A stretch of DNA of 64,000 bases from Aquipseudomonas alcaligenes NBRC 14159 (GCF_000467105.1 NZ_BATI01000024.1:42490-106489); one strand, 5' to 3'; shown: positions 1 through 11,266, numbered from the stretch's first letter. Numbers and translations are program-made. The notes: generated by a model not told the origin, from the letters alone.

Positions 1-1859
1 AGAGGCATGGAGCCTAGGTCGACACCTTCGCGGGTACGCACAGCAACGGATCGTGTCTCAACTTCCCTGTCGCCAATAACCAGGAGATAGGGAACCTTGA
101 GCAAAGTATGCTCTCGGATTTTAAAGCCGATTTTTTCGTTTCTCAAGTCCGACTTGGCACGGAATCCGCTTTGGTTGAGAGTTTTCTCGACTTCCAAGGC
201 GAAATCGGCCTGCTTGTCGGTGATATTCATGATCACCGCCTGGGTCGGAGCCAGCCAGGCCGGGAACGCACCGGCGTAATGCTCGATGAGCATGCCGATG
301 AAGCGCTCGAAGGAACCGAGAATGGCGCGGTGCAGCATCACCGGGCGCGTACGGCTGTTGTCTTCGGCGATGTAGTTGGCATCCAGGCGCTCTGGCAGGT
401 TCGGATCGTACTGCAGGGTACCGCACTGCCAGTTACGGCCGAGGCAGTCCTTCAGGGTGAACTCGATCTTCGGGCCGTAGAAGGCACCCTCGCCCGGCTG
501 GTATTCCCAGGCCAGGCCAGACTCGTTCAGCGCATCCGCCAACGCGGTTTCAGCACGATCCCACAGCTCGTCAGAACCCACGCGCTTGGCCGGGCGGGTC
601 GACAGCTTCATGGAGATGTCGGTAAAGCCGAAGTCGGCGTAGACCTGCAAAGTCAGCTTGATGAAGTCGGAAGCCTCTTTCTTCACCTGCTCTTCGGTGC
701 AGAAGATGTGCGCGTCATCCTGAGTGAAACCGCGCACGCGCATGATGCCGTGCAAGGCGCCGGACGCCTCGTTGCGGTGGCAGGAGCCGAATTCGGCCAT
801 GCGCAGCGGCAGATCACGGTAGGACTTCAGACCCTGATTGAAGATCTGCACGTGGCACGGGCAATTCATCGGTTTCACCGCGTAGTCGCGGTTTTCCGAA
901 CTGGTGGTGAACATGTTCTCGGCGTAGTTCGACCAGTGGCCGGACTTCTCCCAGAGAATGCGATCGACCACCTGCGGCGTGCGCACCTCGACGTAGCCGT
1001 TCTCGCGCTGCACCTGGCGCATGTACTGCTCCAGCACCTGGTAGACGGTCCAGCCAGCCGGATGCCAGAACACCATGCCCGGCGCCTCTTCCTGCAGGTG
1101 GAACAGGTCCAGCTGCTTGCCGATGCGGCGGTGGTCGCGCTTCTCGGCTTCCTCGATGCGCTGGATGTAGGCCGCCAGCTGCTTCTTGTCCGCCCAGGCG
1201 GTGCCGTAGATACGCTGCAGCTGCTCGTTCTTCGAGTCGCCGCGCCAGTAGGCACCGGAGATCTTGGTCAGCTTGAAGGACTTGAGGAAGCGGGTATTGG
1301 GCACGTGCGGGCCACGGCACATGTCCACGTACTCTTCATGGAAGTACAGGCCCATGGCCTTTTCGTCCGGCATGTCGTCGATCAGGCGCAGCTTGTATTC
1401 CTCGCCACGCGCGCGGAACAGCTCGATGACCTCGGCACGCGGCGTCATTTTCTTGATGACGTCGTAGTCCTTGTCGATCAGCTCGGCCATGCGCTTCTCG
1501 ATCGCCGCCATGTCTTCCGGCGTGAAAGGACGATCGATGGCAATGTCGTAATAGAAGCCTTCTTCGATCACCGGGCCGATGACCATCTTGGCGTTCGGAT
1601 AGAGCTGCTTGACCGCATGCCCCACCAGGTGTGCGCAGGAGTGGCGAATGATCTCCAGCCCTTCCTCGTCCTTCGGCGTAATGATCTGCAGGGTCGCATC
1701 GGCCTCGATCAGATCGCAGGCATCCACCTGCTTGCCGTTGACCTTGCCGGCCAGAGTGGCCTTGGCCAGACCGGCACCGATGGACTGAGCCACCTCAAGC
1801 ACGGATACCGCATGATCAAACGAACGCTGACTACCGTCGGGAAGAGTAATGGTGGGCAT
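1..1859 (-). CDS. thrS: Threonine--tRNA ligase (3' end cut by window)
   Basis: Class II aminoacyl-tRNA synthetase that charges tRNA-Thr in the cytoplasm. The minus-strand frame from ATG at 1859 is open to the window edge and gives about 619 residues; the family is about 640, so roughly the last 20 residues are missing. The N-terminus ([11 protein letters not shown]) is a TGS domain, followed by the editing domain with an HxxxH motif (HSCAHLVGH) and CRGPH, then the class II catalytic core (for example MNCPCH and [10 protein letters not shown]) and the anticodon-binding domain. A strong AGGAG/GAGG ribosome site lies just upstream. In enteric bacteria ThrRS represses its own mRNA; I cannot show that here. 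The leader carries a small inverted repeat. Confidence 0.97.
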   Translation of the reverse strand, partial: MPTITLPDGSQRSFDHAVSVLEVAQSIGAGLAKATLAGKVNGKQVDACDLIEADATLQIITPKDEEGLEIIRHSCAHLVGHAVKQLYPNAKMVIGPVIEEGFYYDIAIDRPFTPEDMAAIEKRMAELIDKDYDVIKKMTPRAEVIELFRARGEEYKLRLIDDMPDEKAMGLYFHEEYVDMCRGPHVPNTRFLKSFKLTKISGAYWRGDSKNEQLQRIYGTAWADKKQLAAYIQRIEEAEKRDHRRIGKQLDLFHLQEEAPGMVFWHPAGWTVYQVLEQYMRQVQRENGYVEVRTPQVVDRILWEKSGHWSNYAENMFTTSSENRDYAVKPMNCPCHVQIFNQGLKSYRDLPLRMAEFGSCHRNEASGALHGIMRVRGFTQDDAHIFCTEEQVKKEASDFIKLTLQVYADFGFTDISMKLSTRPAKRVGSDELWDRAETALADALNESGLAWEYQPGEGAFYGPKIEFTLKDCLGRNWQCGTLQYDPNLPERLDANYIAEDNSRTRPVMLHRAILGSFERFIGMLIEHYAGAFPAWLAPTQAVIMNITDKQADFALEVEKTLNQSGFRAKSDLRNEKIGFKIREHTLLKVPYLLVIGDREVETRSVAVRTREGVDLGSMP

Positions 1860-2051
1860 GGCGCCTCCTCTCCTAGTGGTGACCCCTACCAAAGGTCACA
1901 TGGGTTGGGATGAGCCAGGAAGCGATCCGGCGGTATACCTGCCTGACGATGGCAGGAGCCTTACGGGCCAACCAGAACCGAACCAGAGTCACTGGAGGTA
2001 AACAGAATCGCGGATGCTTCCAGAAAGCCTATTCTCTGGCAAGCAGCCAAT
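1860..2051. other. Leader between tRNA-Val and thrS
   Basis: This spacer separates the tRNA-Val terminator from thrS. It contains an inverted repeat at 1938-1956 (CCTGCC, 7-base loop, GGCAGG) that could form a hairpin in the thrS leader. I see no gene here. A role in ThrRS autoregulation is only a guess by analogy with enteric bacteria. Confidence 0.4.
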
Positions 2052-2080
2052 AAAAAAGGGGTCGTATCAACGACCCCTTT
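2052..2080 (-). terminator. Rho-independent terminator after tRNA-Val
   Basis: The 11-bp stems AAAGGGGTCGT and ACGACCCCTTT enclose a 4-base loop, and a run of T follows on the minus strand. It sits directly 3' of the tRNA gene. Confidence 0.85.
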
Positions 2081-2086
2081 CGGATT

Positions 2087-2163
2087 TGGTAGGCACAATT
2101 GGACTCGAACCAACGACCCCCACCATGTCAAGGTGGTGCTCTAACCAACTGAGCTATGTGCCT
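2087..2163 (-). tRNA. tRNA-Val (anticodon GAC)
   Basis: A full cloverleaf can be drawn on the minus strand. The acceptor stem pairs AGGCACA with TGTGCCT, the anticodon loop is TTGACAT, and the T-arm contains GGTTCGAGTCC. The discriminator A and the 3' CCA are encoded (ACCA at 2090-2087), giving 77 nt. Confidence 0.97.
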
Positions 2164-2348
2164 GCAATGGAGGCGCATTTTAGGGAGATTCGCCGCGGTG
2201 TCAACACCTTTTTTCGCTAAGCCTCTGAAAAAGTGGATTTTTTGCCGCACAGCGGCACGTTGAAAATTTTGCACAGAGGCTAGCCGGCGCATTTTGACTC
2301 GGGTAGCATCCGCTCATTCCGTAAAAAATAAAGAACATAGGTTCAAAT

Positions 2349-3632
2349 ATGGCGCACACCTCCTACCCCCAGTCCTACTACGCCGCTTCGGCCAATCCGG
2401 TGCCGCAGCGCCCGGCCCTGCAGGGCGAGACCGAGACCGATGTCTGCATCATCGGCGCCGGCTACACCGGCCTGTCCACCGCTCTGTTCCTGCTGGAGAA
2501 CGGCTTCAAGGTCAGCATCGTCGAGGCGGCCAAGGTCGGCTTCGGCGCCTCCGGCCGTAACGGCGGCCAGATCGTCAACAGCTACAGCCGCGACATCGAC
2601 GTGATCGAACGCACCGTCGGCCCGAAGCAGGCTCAGCTGATGGGCCAGATGGCCTTCGAAGGCGGTCGCATCATTCGCGAGCGCATCGCCAAGTACGACA
2701 TCAAGTGCGACCTGAAGGACGGTGGCGTGTTTGCCGCCTTCACGCCCAAGCAGATGAAGCACCTGGAAGCGCAGAAGAAGCTGTGGGAGCGCTTCGGCCA
2801 CACCCAGCTGGAGATCATGGACGCCCAGCGCATCCGTGAAGTGGTCAAGACCGAGAACTACATCGGCGGCATGCTCGACATGAGCGGCGGCCACATCCAT
2901 CCGCTGAACTTGGCGCTCGGCGAAGCCGCAGCGGTGGAGAGCCTGGGTGGCGTCATCTACGAACAGAGCCCGGCCGTGCGCATCGAGCGCGGTGCCAACC
3001 CGGTGGTACATACCCCCGAAGGCCGCGTGAAGGCCAAGTTCATCGTGGTCGCCGGCAACGCCTACCTGGGCAATCTGGTGCCGGAACTGGCGGCCAAGAC
3101 CATGCCATGCGGCAGCCAGGTGGTTGCCACCGAGCCGCTCAGCGAAGAAGTGGCCAAGAGCCTGCTGCCGCAGGACTACTGCGTGGAAGACTGCAACTAC
3201 CTGCTCGACTACTTCCGTCTGACCGGTGACCGTCGCCTGATCTACGGCGGCGGCGTGGTCTACGGCGCCAAGGACCCGGCTAACATCGAGGCAATGATCC
3301 GCCCGATGATGCTCAAGACCTTCCCGCAACTGAAAAACGTGAAGATCGACTACGCCTGGACCGGCAACTTCCTGCTGACCCTGTCGCGCCTGCCGCAGGT
3401 CGGCCGCATCGGCGACAATATCTACTACTCGCAAGGCTGCAGCGGCCATGGCGTGACCTACACCCACCTGGCCGGCAAGATCCTCGCCGAAGCCCTGCGT
3501 GGCCAGGCCGAGCGTTTCGACGCCTTCGGCAGCCTGCCGCACTACCCCTTCCCGGGTGGTCGTCTGTTCCGCGTGCCCTTCACCGCCATGGGCGCCTGGT
3601 ACTACAGCCTGCGCGACAAGCTGGGCCTGTAA
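2349..3632 (+). CDS. FAD-dependent oxidoreductase, gamma-glutamylputrescine oxidase (PauB/PuuB) type
   Basis: A 427-residue protein of the D-amino-acid oxidase (DAO) superfamily. The N-terminus has a Rossmann dinucleotide-binding motif (CIIGAGYTGLSTA, about residues 33-45) followed by the GRNGGQ segment typical of this family, and the C-terminal part has a second flavin-contact region (YYSQGCSGHGV). It resembles the Pseudomonas PauB and E. coli PuuB enzymes that oxidise gamma-glutamylated polyamines. No other polyamine gene is adjacent, so the substrate is inferred from family resemblance only. It is transcribed alone and ends at a clear terminator. The ribosome site before ATG 2349 is weak. 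Confidence 0.85.
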   Translation: MAHTSYPQSYYAASANPVPQRPALQGETETDVCIIGAGYTGLSTALFLLENGFKVSIVEAAKVGFGASGRNGGQIVNSYSRDIDVIERTVGPKQAQLMGQMAFEGGRIIRERIAKYDIKCDLKDGGVFAAFTPKQMKHLEAQKKLWERFGHTQLEIMDAQRIREVVKTENYIGGMLDMSGGHIHPLNLALGEAAAVESLGGVIYEQSPAVRIERGANPVVHTPEGRVKAKFIVVAGNAYLGNLVPELAAKTMPCGSQVVATEPLSEEVAKSLLPQDYCVEDCNYLLDYFRLTGDRRLIYGGGVVYGAKDPANIEAMIRPMMLKTFPQLKNVKIDYAWTGNFLLTLSRLPQVGRIGDNIYYSQGCSGHGVTYTHLAGKILAEALRGQAERFDAFGSLPHYPFPGGRLFRVPFTAMGAWYYSLRDKLGL

Positions 3633-3647
3633 CACCGACCGCAAACA

Positions 3648-3672
3648 AAAACGGCGCCCAAGGGCGCCGTTT
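3648..3672. terminator. Bidirectional hairpin terminator
   Basis: The 9-bp GC-rich stem ACGGCGCCC/GGGCGCCGT has a 2-base loop and flanking A and T runs. It can end the oxidoreductase mRNA and the convergent DUF2388 mRNA. Confidence 0.8.
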
Positions 3673-3690
3673 CTCATTTCAGCGGGGTGC

Positions 3691-3996
3691 TCAGATGGCC
3701 AGGATGGCCTGAGCCAGCTGCATATCGTCCATCTGCAGCGTCGGCTGCTGGCTGCGAATGTGCAGGAAGGCTGCTTCCAGATGTGCACCACGGATGGCGC
3801 CGGCACTGGCGACGAAGCTGGCGGCATCATCCTTGGCCTCGCGCACCACCTTGTCGTCGCCGAAGCTGGAAGATGTCACGTCGCTGGTACCGTCCACGGT
3901 ATTGACGATGCCGTCGGTGGTCACCACGAAACTGGTGGCACCGGCCTGCAGGCTCAGTCCCAAGGCCAGGGCGGCCAGCCAGTACTTGCTTTGCAT
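3691..3996 (-). CDS. DUF2388 (TIGR02448-like) small secreted protein
   Basis: A 101-residue protein with a Sec signal peptide (MQSKYWLAALALGLSLQAGA) followed by a short conserved domain (SFVVTTDG, TSDVTSSSF, DDAASFVASAG). This is the pattern of the Pseudomonas DUF2388 family, often present in several copies per genome, with no established function. I chose ATG 3996 because AGGAG lies about 8 bases upstream and the signal peptide starts there; a longer in-frame extension to 4077 has neither. It is convergent with the oxidoreductase gene. Export to the periplasm is a prediction. Confidence 0.85.
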   Translation of the reverse strand: MQSKYWLAALALGLSLQAGATSFVVTTDGIVNTVDGTSDVTSSSFGDDKVVREAKDDAASFVASAGAIRGAHLEAAFLHIRSQQPTLQMDDMQLAQAILAI

Positions 3997-4093
3997 AGGG
4001 CAAACTCCTGTTAGCAGATGAAGCCGTTCTACGAAACGCCTGGCGACATGATCAAGGTATAGCAGCCTCCCACGCAACTGCCGAGCCCACCGC

Positions 4094-5164
4094 TCATGGT
4101 GCTGGCGGGCCGAAATCCTCCATCGCGCCGAAGGTATCGGCGAACTGCTCGCGAATGCGCAGCATCTCCGGCAAGGCCTGGCGGAAAGGCTCGATCAGCC
4201 CCGGGTCGAAATGACTGCCGACCTGTGCCTCGATATGGCTGACAGCCGCCTCGATCGTCCAGGCCTTCTTGTAGGGGCGCTCGGTCGTCAGCGCATCGAA
4301 CACATCGGCCAGCGCGGCAATGCGCGCCATCAGCGGGATGTCCTCGCCCTTGAGTCCGGTAGGGTATCCCGTTCCGTCCCACTTCTCGTGGTGACACAGG
4401 GCGATGGCCCAAGCGCTCTGCAACAGCTCGTCGGAGTGCTGGCCGATGATGTCGGCACCGATCCGCGGGTGCCTGCGCATCACCTGCCACTCCTCCTCGT
4501 TCAGCTTGCCGGGCTTGAGCAGGATATGGTCGGGAATGCCGATCTTGCCCACGTCGTGCATGGGCGAGGCGTTGTAGAGGATCTCCACGGTCTTTTCCCC
4601 GAGGCCGGCAGCAATACCGATCAGGCGGCAGAAATGGCTCATGCGGATGATGTGGTTGCCGGTTTCGTTGTCACGAAACTCCGCGGCACGACCGAGGCGG
4701 CGAATGATCTGCTGGCGGGTCTTGAACAGATCGGCGGTGCGCTCGCGGACCTGGCGCGCCAGCTCGCGATTCTGGTCGTAGAGGGCCAGGTGGGTGCGCA
4801 CACGCGCCAGCACGATGGCGGGATTGACCGGCTTGGTGATGTAGTCCACCGCGCCCAGCTCGAGGCCATGCTGCTCGTCCTCCACCTCGCTCATGGCCGT
4901 GATGAAGATGATCGGAATATCGCGCGTATCCGGATTGTCCTTGAGACGCTGGCAGACCTCGTAGCCGTTGAGCCCCGGCATCATGATGTCGAGCAGAATC
5001 AGATCCGGCGGATTGGCCGAACCAACGATCTTCAGGGCCTTTTCGCCATTGAGGGCAATCCGGGTGTGATAGTGCGGCAGCAGGATGCTGTTGAGAATAT
5101 CGATGTTGTCGACGATATCGTCGACCAGCAGAATCGTTGCGCGCGAATCGGTGCGGTCCATCAT
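4094..5164 (-). CDS. Response regulator with HD-GYP c-di-GMP phosphodiesterase domain
   Basis: A 356-residue cytoplasmic protein. An N-terminal receiver domain (residues about 10-125) has the acidic pair D15/D16, phospho-acceptor D59 and K111. A C-terminal HD-GYP domain has the HD pair at 203-204 (MHDVGKIGIPD) and HHEKWDGTGYP at 258-268, followed by ADVFDALT. The catalytic motifs look intact, so hydrolysis of cyclic di-GMP is expected, controlled by phosphorylation. Its ATG overlaps the stop codon of the upstream hybrid kinase by 4 bp (ATGA), so the two are co-translated and very likely partners. The layout recalls RpfC/RpfG, but the kinase sensor half is different. Confidence 0.93.
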   Translation of the reverse strand: MMDRTDSRATILLVDDIVDNIDILNSILLPHYHTRIALNGEKALKIVGSANPPDLILLDIMMPGLNGYEVCQRLKDNPDTRDIPIIFITAMSEVEDEQHGLELGAVDYITKPVNPAIVLARVRTHLALYDQNRELARQVRERTADLFKTRQQIIRRLGRAAEFRDNETGNHIIRMSHFCRLIGIAAGLGEKTVEILYNASPMHDVGKIGIPDHILLKPGKLNEEEWQVMRRHPRIGADIIGQHSDELLQSAWAIALCHHEKWDGTGYPTGLKGEDIPLMARIAALADVFDALTTERPYKKAWTIEAAVSHIEAQVGSHFDPGLIEPFRQALPEMLRIREQFADTFGAMEDFGPPAP

Positions 5165-8100
5165 CTTCCCTTCTCGATACTCAGCGCCTGACGCAGCGCG
5201 CTCAGGCCCTGCAGCGCCTCCTCGTAGGCATAGCGCCTGATCAGCTCGGCGAGAGCGTCCGCCTCGCGTCCATGCCCCCGGGCCCGCAGGGCAGGCAACA
5301 GCGGCTCCAGCACATGCATCGACTCACCATCATCCTCGTCCAGGAGGCTGTGCAGCCGGTCGAGACCGGCGAACAGCGTCGCGGCATCCAGGTCGGTCGT
5401 TTCCTGCGCAGCCGGGGCAAGCGGCTCGGCCAGTCGCAGCGCCGCCTCGATCGACTCGACCAGCCTGGCCAGATCCTGCTCGACTTGCAACAGCATGGAC
5501 TCGAGCTCGGCCGCCTCACGCGGATGACGCAGAAGACTTTCCAGATCGACCGCGCGCTGCGCCAGCTCACGCGCGCCGATATTGCCGGCCAGCCCCTTGA
5601 GCGAATGGACCATGCGCACGGCATCACCCTGCGCCTGCGCGGCAAGCGCCTGACGCACCCGCGCGATGCAGTCGCGCTCGGTTTCACAGAAGCGCCCCAG
5701 CAGCCGGCGCAGCAGCGCACCGTCGCCGGCGAGGCGCTGCAGGGCGCTGTCCAGCTCCAGGCCGTCGATCACCGGCAAGCTCACGGCCGCCTGCGGCGCA
5801 GGCGCAAACTGCACACCGTGGCCCTTGATCCAACGATTGAGGGTGATGAACAGCTGATTGACATCCAGCGGCTTGGCAATGTGCTCGTTCATGCCGGCAT
5901 CCAGGCAGCGCTGCCGGTCACCGGCCATGGCGTTGGCCGTCATGGCCAGGATCGGCAGCTGCGCCAGGCCAGGTAGCTGGCGAATGCGCTGCGTGGCCTC
6001 GAAGCCATCCATCACCGGCATCTGGCAATCCATCAGCACGCCGTCGTAGGCCTTCTGCACCACCATCGCCAGGGCCTGGGCACCATTGTTGGCGACGTCC
6101 ACGCGAATACCGGCGCGTCCGAGAATCTCGACCGTCATTTCCTGGTTGACCAGGTTGTCCTCGACCAGCAACAGGTAGGCTCCAGACAGCTGCTGCTGCG
6201 CCTGCTCGACTTCCTGGGCGACCTCGCGGCGCCGCGGACGGGCCAGCGCCTCGCGCCCGAAGGCGTTGAGGATGCTGTCCAGCAGTGTCGAAGGTGTTAC
6301 CGGCTTGACCAGCACGTCCTGCACCTCCATTTCGCCCAGCCGCTCCAGCAGCTCATCGCGGCTATAGGCCGTGACCATGATGAACAGCGGCGTTCCGGAG
6401 ATCTGTTCATCGTTGCGAATGCGCCGGAGTGCCTCGACACCATCCACACCCGGCATCATCCAGTCCATCAGCACCAGGCGGAATGGCTTGCCGGCGGCAT
6501 TCGCCTGCTCCAGCTTGGCGATCGCCTGCTCCGCAGAAGCCGCGCTGTCCACCTGGAACTTCAGGGAGACCAGCATGCTGGTCAGAATTTCCCGGGCGGT
6601 GGCGTTGTCATCCACCACCAGAATCGCCATCCCCTGCAGGTCATCCGTGCTGATGCTCAGCTGACGCTGCTCCTGCTGCAGCCCGAAGGGCGCGCGGAAA
6701 TAGAAGCTGCTGCCGACGCCGAGCTCCGAGTCGACCCCGATCTCGCCGCCCATCAGCTGCACCAGGCGCTGGCAGATGGTCAGCCCCAGGCCGGTTCCGC
6801 CGTATTTGCGCGAGGTGGAGCTGTCGGCCTGGGTGAAGGCCCTGAACAGCCGGGAAATCTGCTCGGCGCTCATGCCGATGCCGGTGTCCTGAATCTCGAA
6901 ATACAGCCAGACCTTGCCCTCGCTCTCCTGCTCCAGGCGTATACGCAGGGTGACCTCGCCGCGTTCGGTGAACTTCAGCGCATTGCTCAGCAGATTGTTG
7001 AGGATCTGCCCCAGGCGCAGAGGATCGCCTACCAACCCGGTCGGCACGCTGGTGGCAATGTCGAACAGCAGCTCCAGGCCCTTTTCCTGGGCCTTGAGCG
7101 TGGCCTGGTCGACCAGGCCGCCGAGAACATCCTCGAGAAAGAAATCGATCTGCTCGAAATGCATCCGGCCGGCCTCGATCTTCGAGAAGTCGAGAATGTC
7201 GTTGATGATGCCGAGTAGCCCCTGGGCGGCCGTCTGGATCTTTTCCACGTAGTTGCGCTGGCGCCCTTCCAGTCCGCTGTCCAGAGCCAGGTGCGCCATG
7301 CCCATGATCACGTTCATCGGCGTGCGGATTTCATGGCTCATGTTGGCCAGGAAGTCGGACTTGAGGCGCGTGGCCTCCTCCGCCAGCTCCTTGGCACGCG
7401 CCTGATCGAGTTCCGCCTGCTTCTGCGCGCTGATATCGATCAGCGTGCCCACCAGGCCGGCGACACGACCGTCGCTGCCGTTGTAGCTGGTCAGGCAGTA
7501 GATGGCCGGGTGCAACTGGCCGTCGGCGAGCGGGACGCGTACCTCGGCCGTGTGGCTGCCACCTTCACGGATCACCTTCTGATTGGCTTCCAGGTAGCGG
7601 GGAATATCCTCGGCCGGCAGCCCCTTGAACTGCACAACCGTGCGCCCCAGCAGCTCGTCGCGGCTGATCCCGAAGGTATCGAGGAACGCCTGGTTGAAGT
7701 CGATGTAACGCATTTCGGCGTCCTTGACGAACACCGGGTAAGGCAGCGTATCGAGCAGAACCCGCTGGAAGGCCAGCTGATCGGTAATCTGCTGGTCGAG
7801 GCGTTTGCGCTCGCTGATATCACGGATGGTCACGCAGGCGCAGGGGCTGCGCCCTTCGATCAGCGGCAGGCGGGTTAGGCCCAGCTCCACTGGAAACTCG
7901 CGGCCCTGGCGATCAACCGCGCGAAAATCGCCGCTGATGCTGCCCATCGCCCGGGAGCGGTTGGAGCTCATGAACTTGGCGCGCATCTGCGCATGCTGGG
8001 GGCGGATATTCGGCGGCACCAGGTCATCGACACAAAGCCCGAGCATGGCGCCATGGACATAACCGAACAGCTGGTGGGCCTTGGGGTTGGCAATCAGGAT

Positions 8101-8973
8101 GGTGCCGCCTTCGTCCACCACCAGCATGCCATCGGGCGCGAATTCGATGATCTGCCGATACCAGGCCTCCGCCTCGGAAAACTGCCGACGCTGGCTGTCG
8201 AGCTCCTGCATGACATCGCGGTAGCGACACAGCGCGCGGCTGAGGTCACCGATTTCCGAATGCTCTTCGGCATAGCGGTACTGGATATCGCGCTGGCCGT
8301 GCAACAGATGGTCGGTCAGCGTGGTCATCTCGACCAGCGGCTTGAGGACCCGGCGGTGATAGAAGCTGCGTAACGCCAGAGCCACCAGCAGCAGCCCCCC
8401 AAGGGTGAGGAGCACGGCAACGTACATGGCCGTGCGGGCATTGCGCTCGACCTGGTTGACCTGCGCCCGCCCCTGCTCGTGCAGCGCCTGTTCTATCGCC
8501 TGCAGCGGTGCCTGCACCGCCAGCGAGGCCTGCTGGTACTCCTGGCCGAAGACCTTCTCGATGGCCTGCTTCCAGTCACCGGCACGCGCCAGCGCGAATG
8601 CCTGCAACTCGTACTCGCCCATCTGCGTCGATTTGTCCCGGGCCGCCAGTAACTGCATCACGTAGCTTTCCGGCATGCGCTGGATGACGAAGCTCTGCAC
8701 CACCTGGTCGAAGTCATTCGCCGACTCGCGTAGCGCCTGGTAGTCGCGGTAGTAGAACTCCTCGGTGGTGCTCACATAACTGCGCACCGCCATGCTGCGC
8801 TGGTGGGCCAGCAGCTGCAGGTGATTGATCGCGTCACCAGCCCGGTGCAGCTGATCGACCTCTGCGCGGTAGCGGCCATTCAGCTCGAACGCCAGCCATA
8901 CCGAAACACAGGCACTCACCAGCAGCCCTGCGACCAGCCATGTCAGCAGATTACTTATTCTCGCCAACTTCAC
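5161..8973 (-). CDS. Hybrid sensor histidine kinase (PAS-PAS-HisKA-HATPase-REC-REC-Hpt)
   Basis: A 1270-residue inner-membrane phosphorelay kinase. Two membrane segments (about 9-31 and 183-205) flank a helical periplasmic sensor of about 150 residues. Then come a HAMP-like linker, PAS domains near 268-390 and 400-515, and the HisKA H box with H547 (NMSHEIRTP). The ATPase has the N box LSNALKF, DTGIGMS and GGTGLGL. Two receivers follow with D837 and D982, and an Hpt domain with H1123 ([13 protein letters not shown]). All phospho-acceptors are present. The start is GTG, with GAGG about 10 bases upstream. It overlaps the downstream HD-GYP regulator by 4 bp, its likely output. The signal sensed cannot be read from sequence. 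Confidence 0.93.
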   Translation of the reverse strand: MKLARISNLLTWLVAGLLVSACVSVWLAFELNGRYRAEVDQLHRAGDAINHLQLLAHQRSMAVRSYVSTTEEFYYRDYQALRESANDFDQVVQSFVIQRMPESYVMQLLAARDKSTQMGEYELQAFALARAGDWKQAIEKVFGQEYQQASLAVQAPLQAIEQALHEQGRAQVNQVERNARTAMYVAVLLTLGGLLLVALALRSFYHRRVLKPLVEMTTLTDHLLHGQRDIQYRYAEEHSEIGDLSRALCRYRDVMQELDSQRRQFSEAEAWYRQIIEFAPDGMLVVDEGGTILIANPKAHQLFGYVHGAMLGLCVDDLVPPNIRPQHAQMRAKFMSSNRSRAMGSISGDFRAVDRQGREFPVELGLTRLPLIEGRSPCACVTIRDISERKRLDQQITDQLAFQRVLLDTLPYPVFVKDAEMRYIDFNQAFLDTFGISRDELLGRTVVQFKGLPAEDIPRYLEANQKVIREGGSHTAEVRVPLADGQLHPAIYCLTSYNGSDGRVAGLVGTLIDISAQKQAELDQARAKELAEEATRLKSDFLANMSHEIRTPMNVIMGMAHLALDSGLEGRQRNYVEKIQTAAQGLLGIINDILDFSKIEAGRMHFEQIDFFLEDVLGGLVDQATLKAQEKGLELLFDIATSVPTGLVGDPLRLGQILNNLLSNALKFTERGEVTLRIRLEQESEGKVWLYFEIQDTGIGMSAEQISRLFRAFTQADSSTSRKYGGTGLGLTICQRLVQLMGGEIGVDSELGVGSSFYFRAPFGLQQEQRQLSISTDDLQGMAILVVDDNATAREILTSMLVSLKFQVDSAASAEQAIAKLEQANAAGKPFRLVLMDWMMPGVDGVEALRRIRNDEQISGTPLFIMVTAYSRDELLERLGEMEVQDVLVKPVTPSTLLDSILNAFGREALARPRRREVAQEVEQAQQQLSGAYLLLVEDNLVNQEMTVEILGRAGIRVDVANNGAQALAMVVQKAYDGVLMDCQMPVMDGFEATQRIRQLPGLAQLPILAMTANAMAGDRQRCLDAGMNEHIAKPLDVNQLFITLNRWIKGHGVQFAPAPQAAVSLPVIDGLELDSALQRLAGDGALLRRLLGRFCETERDCIARVRQALAAQAQGDAVRMVHSLKGLAGNIGARELAQRAVDLESLLRHPREAAELESMLLQVEQDLARLVESIEAALRLAEPLAPAAQETTDLDAATLFAGLDRLHSLLDEDDGESMHVLEPLLPALRARGHGREADALAELIRRYAYEEALQGLSALRQALSIEKGR

Positions 8974-9167
8974 CCGGTGAAATCCTCGGAGACTTTCCTG
9001 CCTGTATAGCTCAGAGCCCGAGCCGAATGAAATCCCGACGGCGCAACGAGCCCATAGATATCAATATGACATCATTCGAGCCCGTCGCGCGAGAATCCCA
9101 GGCAGTGACAGTCGTCACGCAGGTTGCAGCGCCCCGGCTGGCGCTCTATGCAGCACCGCCGGCACGC

Positions 9168-9962
9168 TCAATGGCGTGGGACGAGAAACGCCAGCACGCC
9201 TTGGGTGAACTGTGCAGCCGCCTGCACATTCGACAGGTGTGCCGCCGGCAGCACCAGCAGCTCGGCAGCCGGAATGCCGGACTGCAGGAAGCGGCCATGC
9301 TCGATCGTGGTCACCGCATCGGCGTCGCCACAGACCACCAGAGTCGGCGCCTGGATGGCCCGGATCTGCTCGCGGAAATCGGCGTCACGCACCGCCGCGC
9401 AGTTGGCGGCATAGCCCTGCGCCGAGGTGGCCGCGAGCATGTCGACCACCGGCGCGACCTGGGCAGGCTGCGCGGCGGCGAACTCGGCAGTGAACCAGCG
9501 GGCAACGGAGGCATCACGCAGGGCCAGCATCGCCGCCTGGCCGTCGCGCAGTACCGTTTCGATGCGAGGATTCCAGACCTCGGGCCCGGCAATCTTCGCA
9601 GCGGTGTTGCACAGCACAAGGCGCTCGATGCGCTCAGGGCTGTTGATCGCCAGCCACTGACCGATCAGCCCGCCCATGGACAGGCCACAGAAGCTGGCCT
9701 GGGCGATATCCAGCGCATCCAGCAGGGCCAGCACATCGCGCCCCAGCTGTTCGATGCTGTAGGGGCCCGGCGTGACCAGTGATGCGCCATGGCCACGGGT
9801 GTCGTAACGCAGCACACGGAAATGCCGGATCAGCTCGGGCATCTGCACATCCCACATGTGCAGATCGGTGCCCAGGGAGTTGGACAGCACCAGCACCGGC
9901 GCGCCGGCCGGGCCCTCGAGCTGGTAATGCAGGTCGCCGTCGGCGAGTCGTACGCTAGGCAT
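9168..9962 (-). CDS. catD: 3-oxoadipate enol-lactonase
   Basis: A 264-residue alpha/beta hydrolase that opens 3-oxoadipate enol-lactone to 3-oxoadipate in the beta-ketoadipate pathway. The nucleophile elbow GLSMGG places the serine at residue 95, the Asp is probably in GDADAVTT, and the His lies near AAHLSNV close to the C-terminus. ACGGAG sits 6 bases before the ATG. It is the last gene of the catIJFD run, 98 bp after catF. The name pcaD fits equally well; I use catD because the linked genes are the catechol-branch set. Confidence 0.93.
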   Translation of the reverse strand: MPSVRLADGDLHYQLEGPAGAPVLVLSNSLGTDLHMWDVQMPELIRHFRVLRYDTRGHGASLVTPGPYSIEQLGRDVLALLDALDIAQASFCGLSMGGLIGQWLAINSPERIERLVLCNTAAKIAGPEVWNPRIETVLRDGQAAMLALRDASVARWFTAEFAAAQPAQVAPVVDMLAATSAQGYAANCAAVRDADFREQIRAIQAPTLVVCGDADAVTTIEHGRFLQSGIPAAELLVLPAAHLSNVQAAAQFTQGVLAFLVPRH

Positions 9963-10060
9963 GGAAAACTCCGTTCAGGCCATGCTGCAGGGATCCAGGA
10001 CACCTGCGCAGGGTTAAGGTTGGCAAGGCCGTGGCTGTCGCAGCAGTACGGCCGAATGAT

Positions 10061-11266
10061 TCAGACACGCTCGACGGCCAGTGCCACGCCCTGCCCCACG
10101 CCTACACACATGGTGCAGAGTCCGCGCTTGCCGGCGGATTTCTCCAGCTGGTGCAGGGCAGTCTGCACCAGCCGCGCGCCGCTGGCGCCCAGCGGATGAC
10201 CGAGGGCGATGGCGCCACCGTTGGGATTGACCCGTGCATCGTCGTCGGCGAGGCCCAGTTCGCGAGTCACAGCCAGGCCCTGGGCGGCAAAAGCTTCGTT
10301 CAGCTCGATGACATCGAAGTCGGCCATGGCCAGGTTGAGCCGCTCCAGCAGCTTGCGCACCGCCGGCACCGGGCCGATGCCCATCACGCGCGGGGCAACA
10401 CCGGCGCTGGCCATGCCCAGCACTTTGGCCCGAGGCACCAGCCCATGCCGTTTGACAGCCTCGGCAGAGGCCAGAATCAGAGCGACCGAGCCGTCGTTGA
10501 CACCCGAGGCGTTGCCGGCAGTGACACTCTTGTCCGGGCCGTTGACCGGCTTCAGCCTGGCCAGCATCTCCAGCGTAGTGTCCGGGCGCAGATGCTCATC
10601 TGCTTCGATCACGGTGTCGCCCTTCTTGCCCCTGATCACCACCGGGACAATTTCCTCGGCGAAGTAGCCGCTGGCCTGGGCGATACCCGCACGTTGCTGG
10701 CTGCGCAGGGCGAACGCATCCTGATCGGCGCGGCTGATGCCATAGTCCTCGGCCACGTTGTCGGCGGTTTCCGGCATGGCATCAACACCGTACTGCGCCT
10801 TCATCAGCGGATTGACGAAGCGCCAGCCGATGGTGGTGTCTTCGATCTTCTGGCCACGGCCAAAGGCGCTGTCGGCCTTGCCCATCACATAGGGCGCGCG
10901 GGACATTGACTCCACACCGCCGGCGATCACCAGTTCGGCCTCACCGCTGGCGATGGCACGAAAGGCCGTGCCGACCGCATCCATACCGGAGGCGCACAGG
11001 CGATTGAGGGTCACGCCGGGGATGCTCTGCGGCAGCCCGGCCAGCAACAGGGCCATGCGCGCCACATTGCGGTTGTCCTCGCCGGCCTGATTGGCACAGC
11101 CGAGATAAACCTCATCGAGTTGCGCCCAGTCGACCTGCGGATTGCGCTCGACCAGTGCCTTGAGCGGAACGGCAGCCAGATCGTCGGCCCGCACCGCCGA
11201 GAGCGCGCCGCCGAAACGGCCGATGGGCGTGCGGACCGCATCGCAGATAAAGACCTCGCGGCTCAT
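10061..11266 (-). CDS. catF: 3-oxoadipyl-CoA thiolase
   Basis: A 401-residue thiolase II family enzyme that splits 3-oxoadipyl-CoA into succinyl-CoA and acetyl-CoA, the last step of the beta-ketoadipate pathway. The acyl-accepting cysteine is C91 ([12 protein letters not shown]). The C-terminal motifs [21 protein letters not shown] (catalytic His) and CVGVGQG (second Cys) are intact. The start ATG overlaps the catJ stop in ATGA. It is also known as pcaF. Confidence 0.95.
   Translation of the reverse strand: MSREVFICDAVRTPIGRFGGALSAVRADDLAAVPLKALVERNPQVDWAQLDEVYLGCANQAGEDNRNVARMALLLAGLPQSIPGVTLNRLCASGMDAVGTAFRAIASGEAELVIAGGVESMSRAPYVMGKADSAFGRGQKIEDTTIGWRFVNPLMKAQYGVDAMPETADNVAEDYGISRADQDAFALRSQQRAGIAQASGYFAEEIVPVVIRGKKGDTVIEADEHLRPDTTLEMLARLKPVNGPDKSVTAGNASGVNDGSVALILASAEAVKRHGLVPRAKVLGMASAGVAPRVMGIGPVPAVRKLLERLNLAMADFDVIELNEAFAAQGLAVTRELGLADDDARVNPNGGAIALGHPLGASGARLVQTALHQLEKSAGKRGLCTMCVGVGQGVALAVERV

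Noticed and set aside
108..1913. 600-codon plus-strand frame opposite thrS
   Set aside because: The minus strand clearly encodes threonyl-tRNA synthetase; the plus frame is an antisense artefact.
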